A stretch of DNA of 64,000 bases from Caballeronia glathei (GTDB lineage: Bacteria > Pseudomonadota > Gammaproteobacteria > Burkholderiales > Burkholderiaceae): contig NZ_JFHC01000004.1 in NCBI RefSeq assembly GCF_000698595.1, forward strand, positions 1-64,000. The letters are read 5' to 3'. Shown here in pieces: positions 44,935 through 51,970 of this stretch. A program made the translations under genes and the position numbers. Under the pieces are notes generated by a model that was given only the letters and a program-made list of their open reading frames with translations, did no database searches and was not told the origin of the DNA. How positions within the stretch are numbered: position 1 is the stretch's first letter; the number at the start of each line of letters is the position of its first letter.

Positions 44935-45861
44935 ATGCCCGAAGCCACCGAAAGGCCCTATATCCTGCACATGTTCACGTCCACGCCGCAGATGAGCCCG
45001 TTCGACGTCAACATGGCCGCCGACGCCGGCTATCAGATCGTCGTGCCGTATTGCAACGTCGACGAGGACAGCGTCGTCCAGCTCACCCAGGACGCGATTT
45101 TCTCGCGCGGGCCGAAAGGCGTGTCGCGCACCGGCATCTTCATCGGCGGGCGGGACGTGATGCTCGCCGCCGACATGCTCGACCGCGCCCGCCAGGCAAT
45201 GGTCCCGCCGTTCGAAGTCTCCGTGTTCGCCGACCCGAGCGGCTCGTACACCACCGCGGCGGCGCTCGTCGCGCTCGTCGAGCGGCATCTGAAGGCCGAG
45301 CACGGCGCGGAACTCGGCGGCAAGCGCGTGCTGATTCTCGGCGGCACCGGCGCCGTGGGGCGCGTCGCGGCGGCGATGGCGGCCTCGCTCGGCGCGGACG
45401 TCGCGATCGCGAGCCATTCCAGCCAGTCGCGCGCGACCCAGGTGAGCGACGAAATCAACCGCCGCTTCGACATCGCGACGTCAGGCGTCGCGACCGGCAC
45501 GCCCGAGCAGCTGCACAAGGCCCTCACGCGCGCCGAAGTGGTGTTCGCAACGGCGGTCGCGGGCGTGCAGGTGATGACCGCCGCCGACCTCGCGCGCGCG
45601 AAGAACCTCCTGATCGCCGCCGACGTCAACGCCGTCCCGCCGGAAGGCATTGCGGGCGTGAACGTGATGGACGACGGCAAGCCGCTCGCCGGCGCCGCGC
45701 GGGGCGACGCCATCGGCATCGGCGCGCTCGCGATCGGCAACGTCAAGTACCAGGTCGAACACCGGCTCTTCGTGCGCATGCGCACGGGCGGCAAGCCCGT
45801 CTACCTCGGCTTTCCCGAGGCGTTCGACGAAGCCCGCGCGATCGCCGCCGGCCCGGGCTGA
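44935..45861 (+). CDS. mtdB: NAD(P)-dependent methylene-H4MPT dehydrogenase
   Basis: The 308-residue enzyme oxidises methylene-H4MPT to methenyl-H4MPT, the second step of formaldehyde oxidation. The N-terminus ILHMFTSTPQMSPFDVNMAADAGYQ is characteristic of MtdB/MtdA. The nucleotide fold is marked by VLILGGTGAVGRVAA (about 129-143). Presence in the H4MPT cluster and general form favour MtdB over MtdA. Its stop overlaps the next start (TGATG), indicating coupling. Confidence 0.93.
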   Translation: MPEATERPYILHMFTSTPQMSPFDVNMAADAGYQIVVPYCNVDEDSVVQLTQDAIFSRGPKGVSRTGIFIGGRDVMLAADMLDRARQAMVPPFEVSVFADPSGSYTTAAALVALVERHLKAEHGAELGGKRVLILGGTGAVGRVAAAMAASLGADVAIASHSSQSRATQVSDEINRRFDIATSGVATGTPEQLHKALTRAEVVFATAVAGVQVMTAADLARAKNLLIAADVNAVPPEGIAGVNVMDDGKPLAGAARGDAIGIGALAIGNVKYQVEHRLFVRMRTGGKPVYLGFPEAFDEARAIAAGPG

Positions 45862-47099
45862 TGCACACGCCGCCGCTCCCCTCCCGCGCGCCGCATGCGC
45901 GCGCGCCGTGCGTCGCGGTCGCGGGGCTGTCGGCGCGGATGCTCGCGCAGTCGGCGGCGCGCGCCGGGTTCAACGTCGTCGCGCTCGACATCTTCGGCGA
46001 CCGCGACACGCGCGAGTACGCGGGCCTCTGGTTCGACATCGGCGGCGAGGGGCTCGTGATCGACCGCGCGCGCCTTCATGACGCGCTCGAACACGCCGCG
46101 CGCCTGCCGCGCATGCTCGGTCTCATCGTGACGAGCGGGCTCGAGCCGCTCGCCGACGGCCTCGCGCGCGGCGAGCGGATGCCGCGCTTCATCGGCAACG
46201 GCGCGCAGGCGATCTCGGCGGTGCGCGACCCGCGGCGCTTTTTCCCGATGCTCGACGAAGCCGGCATCGACCATCCCGAGGTGCGCTTCACGCGGCCCGC
46301 CGATCCGCGCGGCTGGCTCGTCAAGCGCGCCCACGGCTGCGGCGGTGTGCACGTCGAGCCCGCCGGCGGCGAAGGCGGCGATGGCGTCGGCGATGACGCC
46401 TCCGCTTCGCCCGCCGGACCCGCCTACTTCCAGCGCATGAGCCCCGGCCGTTCGATGTCCGCGCTCTTCGTCGGCGCGCGGCGCGAGGTGTCGGTGATCG
46501 GCTTCGCGGAACAGCTTAGCGTCGCGTGCGGCAAGCTGCCGTTCGTGCACGCGGGCTCGGTCGGCCCGCTGGACCTGCCGCCCGCCACCGCCGAAAGGAT
46601 CACGGCCGCGATCCGCACGATCGTCTGGCAGACGGGCCTCACGGGCCTGAACAGCATCGATTTCCTGCTCGACGGCGACACGTTCCGCGTGCTCGAAATC
46701 AACGCCCGCCCGTCCTCGACGATGGCGCTCTACGACGCCGCCTGGCCCGGCGCCTGGCCGCGCGGCCTGTTCGGCTGCCATCTGGACGCCTGCCTGGACG
46801 GCGACCCCGCCGCCGTGCCGCCCGCGCCCGCGCGACGGGTGGCCCAGCATGTCGTATTCGCGCCGCGCGGCTTCACCGCGTCCGCGCGCTTCAGCGACGC
46901 CTGTTTCGTCGACCCCGCCTGCCACGACGTGCCGCTCGCCGGCACGCGCGTCGAAGCTGGCCAGCCGGTGTGCACGCTCGTCGTCGCGGCGTCGACGCTC
47001 GCCGCCGTGCGCGACGAGCTGGAGCGCCAGCACGCGCGGCTCCTGCAACGCATCGAAACCTGTCACGAGTGCTCCCATGACGCCCTCTCCCCCCGCTGA
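45861..47099 (+). CDS. ATP-grasp protein of the H4MPT cluster
   Basis: The 412-residue protein has an N-terminal pre-ATP-grasp fold (VAVAGLSARMLAQSAARAGF, about 18-37) and an ATP-grasp domain ending in FRVLEINARPSSTM, the metal-binding Glu/Asn motif. It resembles an uncharacterised ATP-grasp gene of methylotroph H4MPT clusters (one of the orf5/7/17 set). A ligase step in dephospho-H4MPT or methanofuran assembly is inferred from context. It overlaps mtdB at its start and mch by 23 bases at its end. Confidence 0.8.
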   Translation: MHTPPLPSRAPHARAPCVAVAGLSARMLAQSAARAGFNVVALDIFGDRDTREYAGLWFDIGGEGLVIDRARLHDALEHAARLPRMLGLIVTSGLEPLADGLARGERMPRFIGNGAQAISAVRDPRRFFPMLDEAGIDHPEVRFTRPADPRGWLVKRAHGCGGVHVEPAGGEGGDGVGDDASASPAGPAYFQRMSPGRSMSALFVGARREVSVIGFAEQLSVACGKLPFVHAGSVGPLDLPPATAERITAAIRTIVWQTGLTGLNSIDFLLDGDTFRVLEINARPSSTMALYDAAWPGAWPRGLFGCHLDACLDGDPAAVPPAPARRVAQHVVFAPRGFTASARFSDACFVDPACHDVPLAGTRVEAGQPVCTLVVAASTLAAVRDELERQHARLLQRIETCHECSHDALSPR

Positions 47100-48075
47100 A
47101 CCCTTGAGCGTGAACGCGCTGAGCGAGCGCCTCGTCGCGCGTCTCGTCGAGAGCGCCGCGCGCCTGTCGGTCGACATTTCCCGCACCGCCGACGGCACCG
47201 TGATCGCCGACGCGGGCGTGGCCGCGCCGGGCGGCGTCGAAGCGGGCCTGCTGATCGCGCGCATCTGCATGGGGGGCCTCGGACGCGTCGCGCGGCGCAT
47301 GAGCGGCGACGCCGATCCGCTGTGGCCGACCCTGATCGAAGTGCACACGTCGAATCCGGTGCTCGCCTGCCTCGGCAGCCAGTACGCGGGCTGGAGCCTT
47401 TCTGCGACCAAGGAGCAGACGGGCGGCAAGAAGTTCTTCTCGCTCGGCTCGGGCCCCGCGCGCGCGCTCGCGGCGAAGGAGCCGCTTTTCGGCGAACTCG
47501 GCTACCGCGACCGGCACGACAGCGGGGCGCTGGTGATGGAAGTGGACCGCCTGCCGCCGCAGGTCGTGATCGACAAGGTGGTGCGCGACTGCGGCCTCGC
47601 GCCCGAACGCCTGACCATTGCCGTTACGCCGACACACTCTGTCGCAGGGACGGTGCAGGTCGTTGCACGCGTCGTCGAGGTTGCGCTGCACAAGACGCAC
47701 GTGCTCGGCGTGGACCTGCACGAGATCGTGGAAGGCAGCGGCACCGCGCCGCTGCCGCCGCCCGCGCCGGACGGCATCCAGGCGATGGGCCGCACCAACG
47801 ACGCCATCCTGTACGGGGGCCGCGTGCATCTGACCGTGAAGCACGACGAGGTGGCGAGGCGCCTCGCGGCCGAGCTGCCGTCGTCGAACGCGCGCGACTA
47901 CGGGCGGCCGTTCGCGGATATCTTCACGTCGTTCAACTACGACTTCTATCAGATCGATCCCGCGCTCTTCGCGCCCGCCGAAGTCTGGGTGAGCAGCCTC
48001 GAAAGCGGCGCGACGTGGCACGGCGGCAGGGTCGATGGCGCGCTCCTGCAGGCGCAGTGGGGCAGCAAGCCATGA
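47077..48075 (+). CDS. mch: Methenyl-H4MPT cyclohydrolase
   Basis: The 332-residue protein aligns with Mch along its length (GGLGRVARRM, TSNPVLACLGSQYAGWSL and the C-terminal DIFTSFNYDFYQIDPALFAPAEVW). It hydrolyses methenyl-H4MPT to formyl-H4MPT. The ATG at 47077 lies inside the previous gene, and its stop overlaps the start of the RimK-like gene (ATGA), so three genes are translationally linked. Confidence 0.95.
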   Translation: MTPSPPAEPLSVNALSERLVARLVESAARLSVDISRTADGTVIADAGVAAPGGVEAGLLIARICMGGLGRVARRMSGDADPLWPTLIEVHTSNPVLACLGSQYAGWSLSATKEQTGGKKFFSLGSGPARALAAKEPLFGELGYRDRHDSGALVMEVDRLPPQVVIDKVVRDCGLAPERLTIAVTPTHSVAGTVQVVARVVEVALHKTHVLGVDLHEIVEGSGTAPLPPPAPDGIQAMGRTNDAILYGGRVHLTVKHDEVARRLAAELPSSNARDYGRPFADIFTSFNYDFYQIDPALFAPAEVWVSSLESGATWHGGRVDGALLQAQWGSKP

Positions 48076-49061
48076 GCACGGCGGCGCGCATCGCGGTCAT
48101 GACCGACGAAACCGGCTGGCACACGTCGCGGCTGAAAAAGGCGTTCCGCGCGCGCGGCTGCGAGGCGCGCTGCGTCGATCTGGCCGACTGCCGCATCGAC
48201 ACCACCTGGGCGCCGCACGGCCTCGCGATCCCCGGCTTCGGCCACGGGCTGCCCGATGCGGTGTTCGTGCGCGGCATCGCGGGCGGCACGTTCGAGCAGG
48301 TGACGCTGCGGCTCGGCATCCTGCACGCGCTGCGCGAATGCGGCGTGCCGGTCTACAACGACGCGCGCGCGATCGAGCGCAGCGTCGACAAGTCGATGAC
48401 GAGCTTCCTGCTGAACCGCCACGGTGTGCCGACGCCCGCGACATGGGCAGGCGAATCCGCGGCGTTCGCGCAGCGCGTCCTGATGCGCGAGGCGGCGGCG
48501 GGCCGCCGGGTCGTGATGAAGCCGCTCTTCGGCTCGCAGGGCAAGGGCTTGCGGCGGCTCGGCATGCGCGGCGGGCGGCTCGCGCCGCTGCCGTCGCTCG
48601 CCGGGTACAGCCGCGTGGCGTATCTGCAGCGCTATGTCGAGGGCGCGCGGCCCGGCTTCGACTGGCGCGTGCTCGTGATCGGCGGCCGGGCGGTGGCGGC
48701 GATGCGCCGCGTCGGCGGCCGGGGCTGGATCCACAATTTCGCGCAGGGTGCGGCCTGCGAGCCCGCCGCGCTCACGGACGCGCTCGCGCAGACCGCTGTG
48801 CGCGCGGGCGAGGCGCTCGGCCTCGACTACGCGGGCGTCGACCTGATCGCGCAGCACGGCCAGAATCCCGATGACGCCGGCGGCAACCTGCCCCCGCTCG
48901 TGCTCGAAGTGAACGGCGTCGCGGCGTGGCGCGGGCTGCAATCGGTGACGCAGCTCGACATCGCCGCCGCGCTCGTCGACGATCTGCTCGATCGCCGGCT
49001 CGCCGCACCTGGCGCGCCGCTCGTCCCCGTTACGTTTGCAGGCGGCGATGCCAGTGCCTGA
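48072..49061 (+). CDS. RimK-like ATP-grasp ligase of the H4MPT cluster
   Basis: The 329-residue protein has the RimK/MptN-type ATP-grasp fold: DKSMTSFLLNRHGVPTPATW (about 113-132), VVMKPLFGSQGKGLRRL (154-170) and the catalytic LVLEVNGVAAWRG end. Such ligases add glutamate or similar residues to coenzymes, for example MptN in tetrahydrosarcinapterin synthesis. In this cluster it probably modifies the pterin cofactor or methanofuran side chain. It corresponds in context to the methylotroph orf7-type gene. Its end overlaps the CitG-like gene by 14 bases. Confidence 0.82.
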   Translation: MSTAARIAVMTDETGWHTSRLKKAFRARGCEARCVDLADCRIDTTWAPHGLAIPGFGHGLPDAVFVRGIAGGTFEQVTLRLGILHALRECGVPVYNDARAIERSVDKSMTSFLLNRHGVPTPATWAGESAAFAQRVLMREAAAGRRVVMKPLFGSQGKGLRRLGMRGGRLAPLPSLAGYSRVAYLQRYVEGARPGFDWRVLVIGGRAVAAMRRVGGRGWIHNFAQGAACEPAALTDALAQTAVRAGEALGLDYAGVDLIAQHGQNPDDAGGNLPPLVLEVNGVAAWRGLQSVTQLDIAAALVDDLLDRRLAAPGAPLVPVTFAGGDASA

Positions 49062-49896
49062 CGACATCGCGCGCGCCGCGTTCCTGCGCGCCTGCCGGCT
49101 CGACGTAGAGACGCCGAAGCCCGGCAACGTGAGCGCCGACAGCGCGGGGCACGGCATGACCGCCGCGCAGTTCATCGCGAGCGCCGAGGCGGCCGCGGCG
49201 CCGCTTTTCACGCCGCGCGCGGCCGTGGGCGAGCGCATCCTCGGCGCGGTGACGCGCACGCTCGAAGTCGCGGGCTGCAACACGAACCTCGGTATCGTGC
49301 TGCTCGCCGCGCCGCTTGCCGCCGCGCTCGACGACCTCTCCCCGCCCGTCGACGCGCTGGAATGGCGCGCCGCCACCGAGCGCGTGCTGGAACAGCTCGA
49401 TCTTTCCGACGCCCGCGCCGCCTACCGCGCGATCGCGGCGGCGAACCCGGGCGGCCTCGGCGACGCGCCGGAGCAATCGGTGCGGGCGGAGCCGTCGGTC
49501 GGGCTGCGCGCGGCGATGTCGCTCGCCGCCGAGCGCGACAGCATCGCGCGCCAGTACGCGAACGGCTTTCGCGACATCTTCGAGACGGGGCTCGCGGCGG
49601 TGCGCGACCTGTCGGCTAAACCCGACGGCATCGTCACGCTCAACGTGTTCCTCACGTTTCTCGCCGGCTGGCCCGATTCGCACATTGTGCGCAAGCAGGG
49701 TGTGCCGGTGGCGCAAAGTGTCACGCGCGAAGCCAGGCTGCGCCACGCGCAATGGCGTGCCGCGCCTTCGGGCGTGCAAACGCCGCGCCTGTCGGCATGG
49801 GACGCCGAACTGAAGGCGCGCGGCATCAACCCGGGCACGAGCGCGGATCTCACGGTGGCGACGCTCTTCGTGGCGGGTTGCACCGTGCGGCCGTGA
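49048..49896 (+). CDS. Triphosphoribosyl-dephospho-CoA synthase-like protein
   Basis: The 282-residue protein belongs to the CitG/MdcB family (RLDVETPKPGNVSADSAGHGM at the N-terminus, AGCNTNLGIVLLAAPLA in the centre). True CitG makes the prosthetic group of citrate lyase, but no lyase genes are present. The same type of gene (orf5) is conserved in bacterial H4MPT clusters, so a ribosyl-transfer step in cofactor synthesis is inferred. The ATG at 49048 is preferred; a TTG twelve bases upstream is the alternative. Confidence 0.82.
   Translation: MPVPDDIARAAFLRACRLDVETPKPGNVSADSAGHGMTAAQFIASAEAAAAPLFTPRAAVGERILGAVTRTLEVAGCNTNLGIVLLAAPLAAALDDLSPPVDALEWRAATERVLEQLDLSDARAAYRAIAAANPGGLGDAPEQSVRAEPSVGLRAAMSLAAERDSIARQYANGFRDIFETGLAAVRDLSAKPDGIVTLNVFLTFLAGWPDSHIVRKQGVPVAQSVTREARLRHAQWRAAPSGVQTPRLSAWDAELKARGINPGTSADLTVATLFVAGCTVRP
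49711..49726. promoter_or_regulatory. Possible activator site upstream of fae
   Basis: On the - strand this reads GCGTGACACTTTGCGC, identical to the element at 43601-43616 except for two central bases. It lies within the CitG-like coding region, about 200 bases from the possible fae -24 element. Coding constraint could produce the match by chance. Confidence 0.35.
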
Positions 49897-49925
49897 AGCG
49901 GCGGCGGCTCGCGCCGGCGCGCGAT

Positions 49926-49941
49926 TGGCACGGAACATGTT
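49926..49941 (+). promoter_or_regulatory. Possible sigma-54-like promoter of fae
   Basis: TTGGCACG is an exact -24 half-site, followed at the right spacing by ATGTT where TTGCW is expected (GG-N10-GT rather than GC). The ATG of fae is about 107 bases downstream. The -12 mismatch keeps this uncertain. Confidence 0.35.
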
Positions 49942-50047
49942 AGTCACAACGTGGTTTGCCGATCCAAGCCTTGCGCGGCCGGAATCCGGCGTCGCGAGTT
50001 GACCGCAAGTCGCACTATCCGAGACCCAAAATCACTGGAGGAACAGC

Positions 50048-50557
50048 ATGGCCAAGATCAATCGCGTCCTGGTAGGAGAGTCGCTCGTCGGCGAGGGCAA
50101 CGAGGTCGCTCATATCGACTTGATCATCGGACCGCGAGGCTCCGCTGCCGAAACCGCGTTCTGCAACGCGCTCACCAACAACAAGGACGGCTTCACGTCG
50201 CTGCTCGCGGTCGTCGCCCCGAACCTGCTCACCAAGCCGAACACGATCCTGTTCAACAAGGTGACGATCAAGGGCGCCAAGCAGGCGGTGCAGATGTTCG
50301 GACCCGCGCAGCACGCGGTCGCGCTCGCGGTGGCGGACAGCGTCGAGGACGGCACCATCCCGCAGGACGAAGCCGACGACCTCTTCATCTGCGTCGGCGT
50401 GTTCATCCACTGGCAGGCCGACGACGACAAGAAGATCCAGGAGTTCAACTACAAGGCGACGCGCGAGGCGCTGCAGCGCGCCATCGCGGGCGAGCCGAAG
50501 GCGTCGGAGGTCGTCGCGAAGAAGGCCACGGCGGCGCACCCGTTCGCGCCGAACTGA
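50048..50557 (+). CDS. fae: Formaldehyde-activating enzyme
   Basis: The 169-residue protein is Fae, which condenses formaldehyde with H4MPT. The N-terminal [20 protein letters not shown] contains the catalytic histidine H22, and the [22 protein letters not shown] region follows. Length matches Methylobacterium Fae. A GGAGGAACAGC site gives a strong start, in keeping with an abundant protein. It has its own upstream region of about 150 bases after the CitG-like gene. Confidence 0.97.
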   Translation: MAKINRVLVGESLVGEGNEVAHIDLIIGPRGSAAETAFCNALTNNKDGFTSLLAVVAPNLLTKPNTILFNKVTIKGAKQAVQMFGPAQHAVALAVADSVEDGTIPQDEADDLFICVGVFIHWQADDDKKIQEFNYKATREALQRAIAGEPKASEVVAKKATAAHPFAPN

Positions 50558-50659
50558 AGCGGCCGTCACGGGCACCGGTGCCGCCTGGGGCGGCTGCGGT
50601 GCCCGCATCGCATGTCATCGCATGTCGAACCGATCAACGCTTTTGCAGAGGCATTTCGC

Positions 50660-51052
50660 ATGACCTTTCGAAGTCGCACGCTGCTCGCCGCCGCCTGCCT
50701 CTCGCTTGCTGCGCCCGCCGCGCTCGCGGCCGACGCGGCCCCGCCGGCGCAAAACCACGACTACCCGACACAGGGCCGCGTGGAATATGTCCTCAGCTGC
50801 ATGGACGACAACGGCCACGACTTCGTGAACGTCTACAAGTGCTCGTGCGTGATCGACCGCATCGCGGCCGTGCTTCCCTACGACGATTTCGTCGAGCAGT
50901 CCACGTTCTCGAAGTACGCCACGCTCGGCGGCGAAGGCGGTGCGGAGTTCCGCGTGGATCGCGCGAAGGCGCAGACCAAGAAATATCGCGCGCTGCAGGC
51001 CGACGCGTACCGCGCCTGCGGCATCGGACAGGCGTCAGCCGCGGCGAAGTGA
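50660..51052 (+). CDS. Exported cysteine-containing protein near fae
   Basis: The 130-residue precursor has a signal peptide (about 1-24, ending ALAADA). The mature part carries C49 and then YKCSCVIDRI with two cysteines one residue apart, and a final cysteine in AYRACGIG. There is no CxxCH heme motif. AGAGG precedes the ATG at 50660. The family is not recognised. Position after fae and convergent to folB suggests a link with C1 metabolism. Confidence 0.7.
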   Translation: MTFRSRTLLAAACLSLAAPAALAADAAPPAQNHDYPTQGRVEYVLSCMDDNGHDFVNVYKCSCVIDRIAAVLPYDDFVEQSTFSKYATLGGEGGAEFRVDRAKAQTKKYRALQADAYRACGIGQASAAAK

Positions 51053-51056
51053 GCCT

Positions 51057-51102
51057 GCCGGCGGCATGCGCGCGCCCCGCCGGGCGCGCGCATGCCGCCG
51101 GC
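51057..51102. terminator. Perfect 21-bp inverted repeat between convergent genes
   Basis: GCCGGCGGCATGCGCGCGCCC is followed by CGCC and its exact reverse complement. It lies 5 bases after the stop of the exported protein gene and 5 bases before the stop of folB on the other strand. No T-run follows, so it may act as a bidirectional terminator or RNA stabiliser rather than a classical intrinsic terminator. Confidence 0.7.
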
Positions 51103-51107
51103 TGCGC

Positions 51108-51644
51108 TCAGTTCGGCACGAGCCCTTCCCCGAGCCAGGCGAAGGTCGCGCGCGCCGGATTCGGCTGCACGCGGCGCCGCTCGATCAGCACGCCCACCGA
51201 TTCGACGTCGTCGAACTTGGCGGGCTTCTCGATCGACACGCGTACCCAGTGAGCGCCGAAATCCCTGATCAGCATCTGCGCGACCTTTTCCGCGAGCGCC
51301 TCGAGCAGCTGCACGCCGTGCGACGCGAGCAGCGCGTGAAGCGCTTCGCGCACGGCCGCGTAGTTGATCGTGTCCTCGATGCGGTCGGTCGTGCACGCGC
51401 GGATGGCGGGTACGCCGATTGCGAGGCTCATACGCACCGGCTGGGCGGCGTGCAGCTCGCTTTTGTCGATGCCGATCACCGTCGAGCCCGTCAGCCCCTC
51501 GATATAGACGATGTCCATGGGCACCTCGCGCTCGCCGTGCGACGGGGCGCGGGAAGCGGCTTGCTGCGGTGCCGCATCGTCTGCCGGGGCGTTGTCCGGC
51601 GGGGTCGGGAAGCGGGTGTGGCGAATCGCATCGAAACGGTCCAT
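51108..51644 (-). CDS. folB: Dihydroneopterin aldolase (FolB-like)
   Basis: The 178-residue protein has a C-terminal FolB/T-fold domain (DIVYIEGLTGSTVIGI, then the catalytic-type DTINYAAVREAL and LLEALAEKVAQML). Dihydroneopterin aldolase cleaves dihydroneopterin on the way to pterin cofactors. Within the H4MPT cluster it probably feeds methanopterin rather than folate. The first 42 residues are disordered-looking; an ATG at 51518 with GAGG is the alternative start and would give a standard-length enzyme. It is divergent from the sigma-54 activator gene. Confidence 0.82.
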   Translation of the reverse strand: MDRFDAIRHTRFPTPPDNAPADDAAPQQAASRAPSHGEREVPMDIVYIEGLTGSTVIGIDKSELHAAQPVRMSLAIGVPAIRACTTDRIEDTINYAAVREALHALLASHGVQLLEALAEKVAQMLIRDFGAHWVRVSIEKPAKFDDVESVGVLIERRRVQPNPARATFAWLGEGLVPN

Positions 51645-51808
51645 GGTGAAAGCTCCGCCGCTGTGCGGCCCAGATCGGTGGTTGAAGGTCCGGTTGAAAC
51701 GCCAAGCAAAAATCGGGCGCGTCGGCCATACTCTATGAGAACACTTATTGAACCGAAGCGTCATCGGATGTAGAGTTCTCGCGATAGTCGGCCCGACTGG
51801 CGCCAAAG

Positions 51809-51852
51809 ACAGGCCACAAACAGGCTATACACAGGCCATCAACAGCCGAGGC
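51809..51852 (+). repeat. Four phased 11-bp direct repeats (ACAGGC-N5)
   Basis: ACAGGC begins at 51809, 51820 and 51831 and ACAGCC at 51842, exactly 11 bases apart. They lie 120-160 bases upstream of the activator gene, all on one face of the helix. Such phasing suits cooperative protein binding or DNA bending. Confidence 0.6.
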
Positions 51853-51970
51853 TCCTGGCGCGCCTGCGTGCATCTGCAAGCCCGCAGCGCAAGGGGAACA
51901 CAACAGACTCGGCGCCGAAGGCGTTGCGCAACGGCGCAATGCCTATCGGACGCCACGGAGACAAGCCCCC

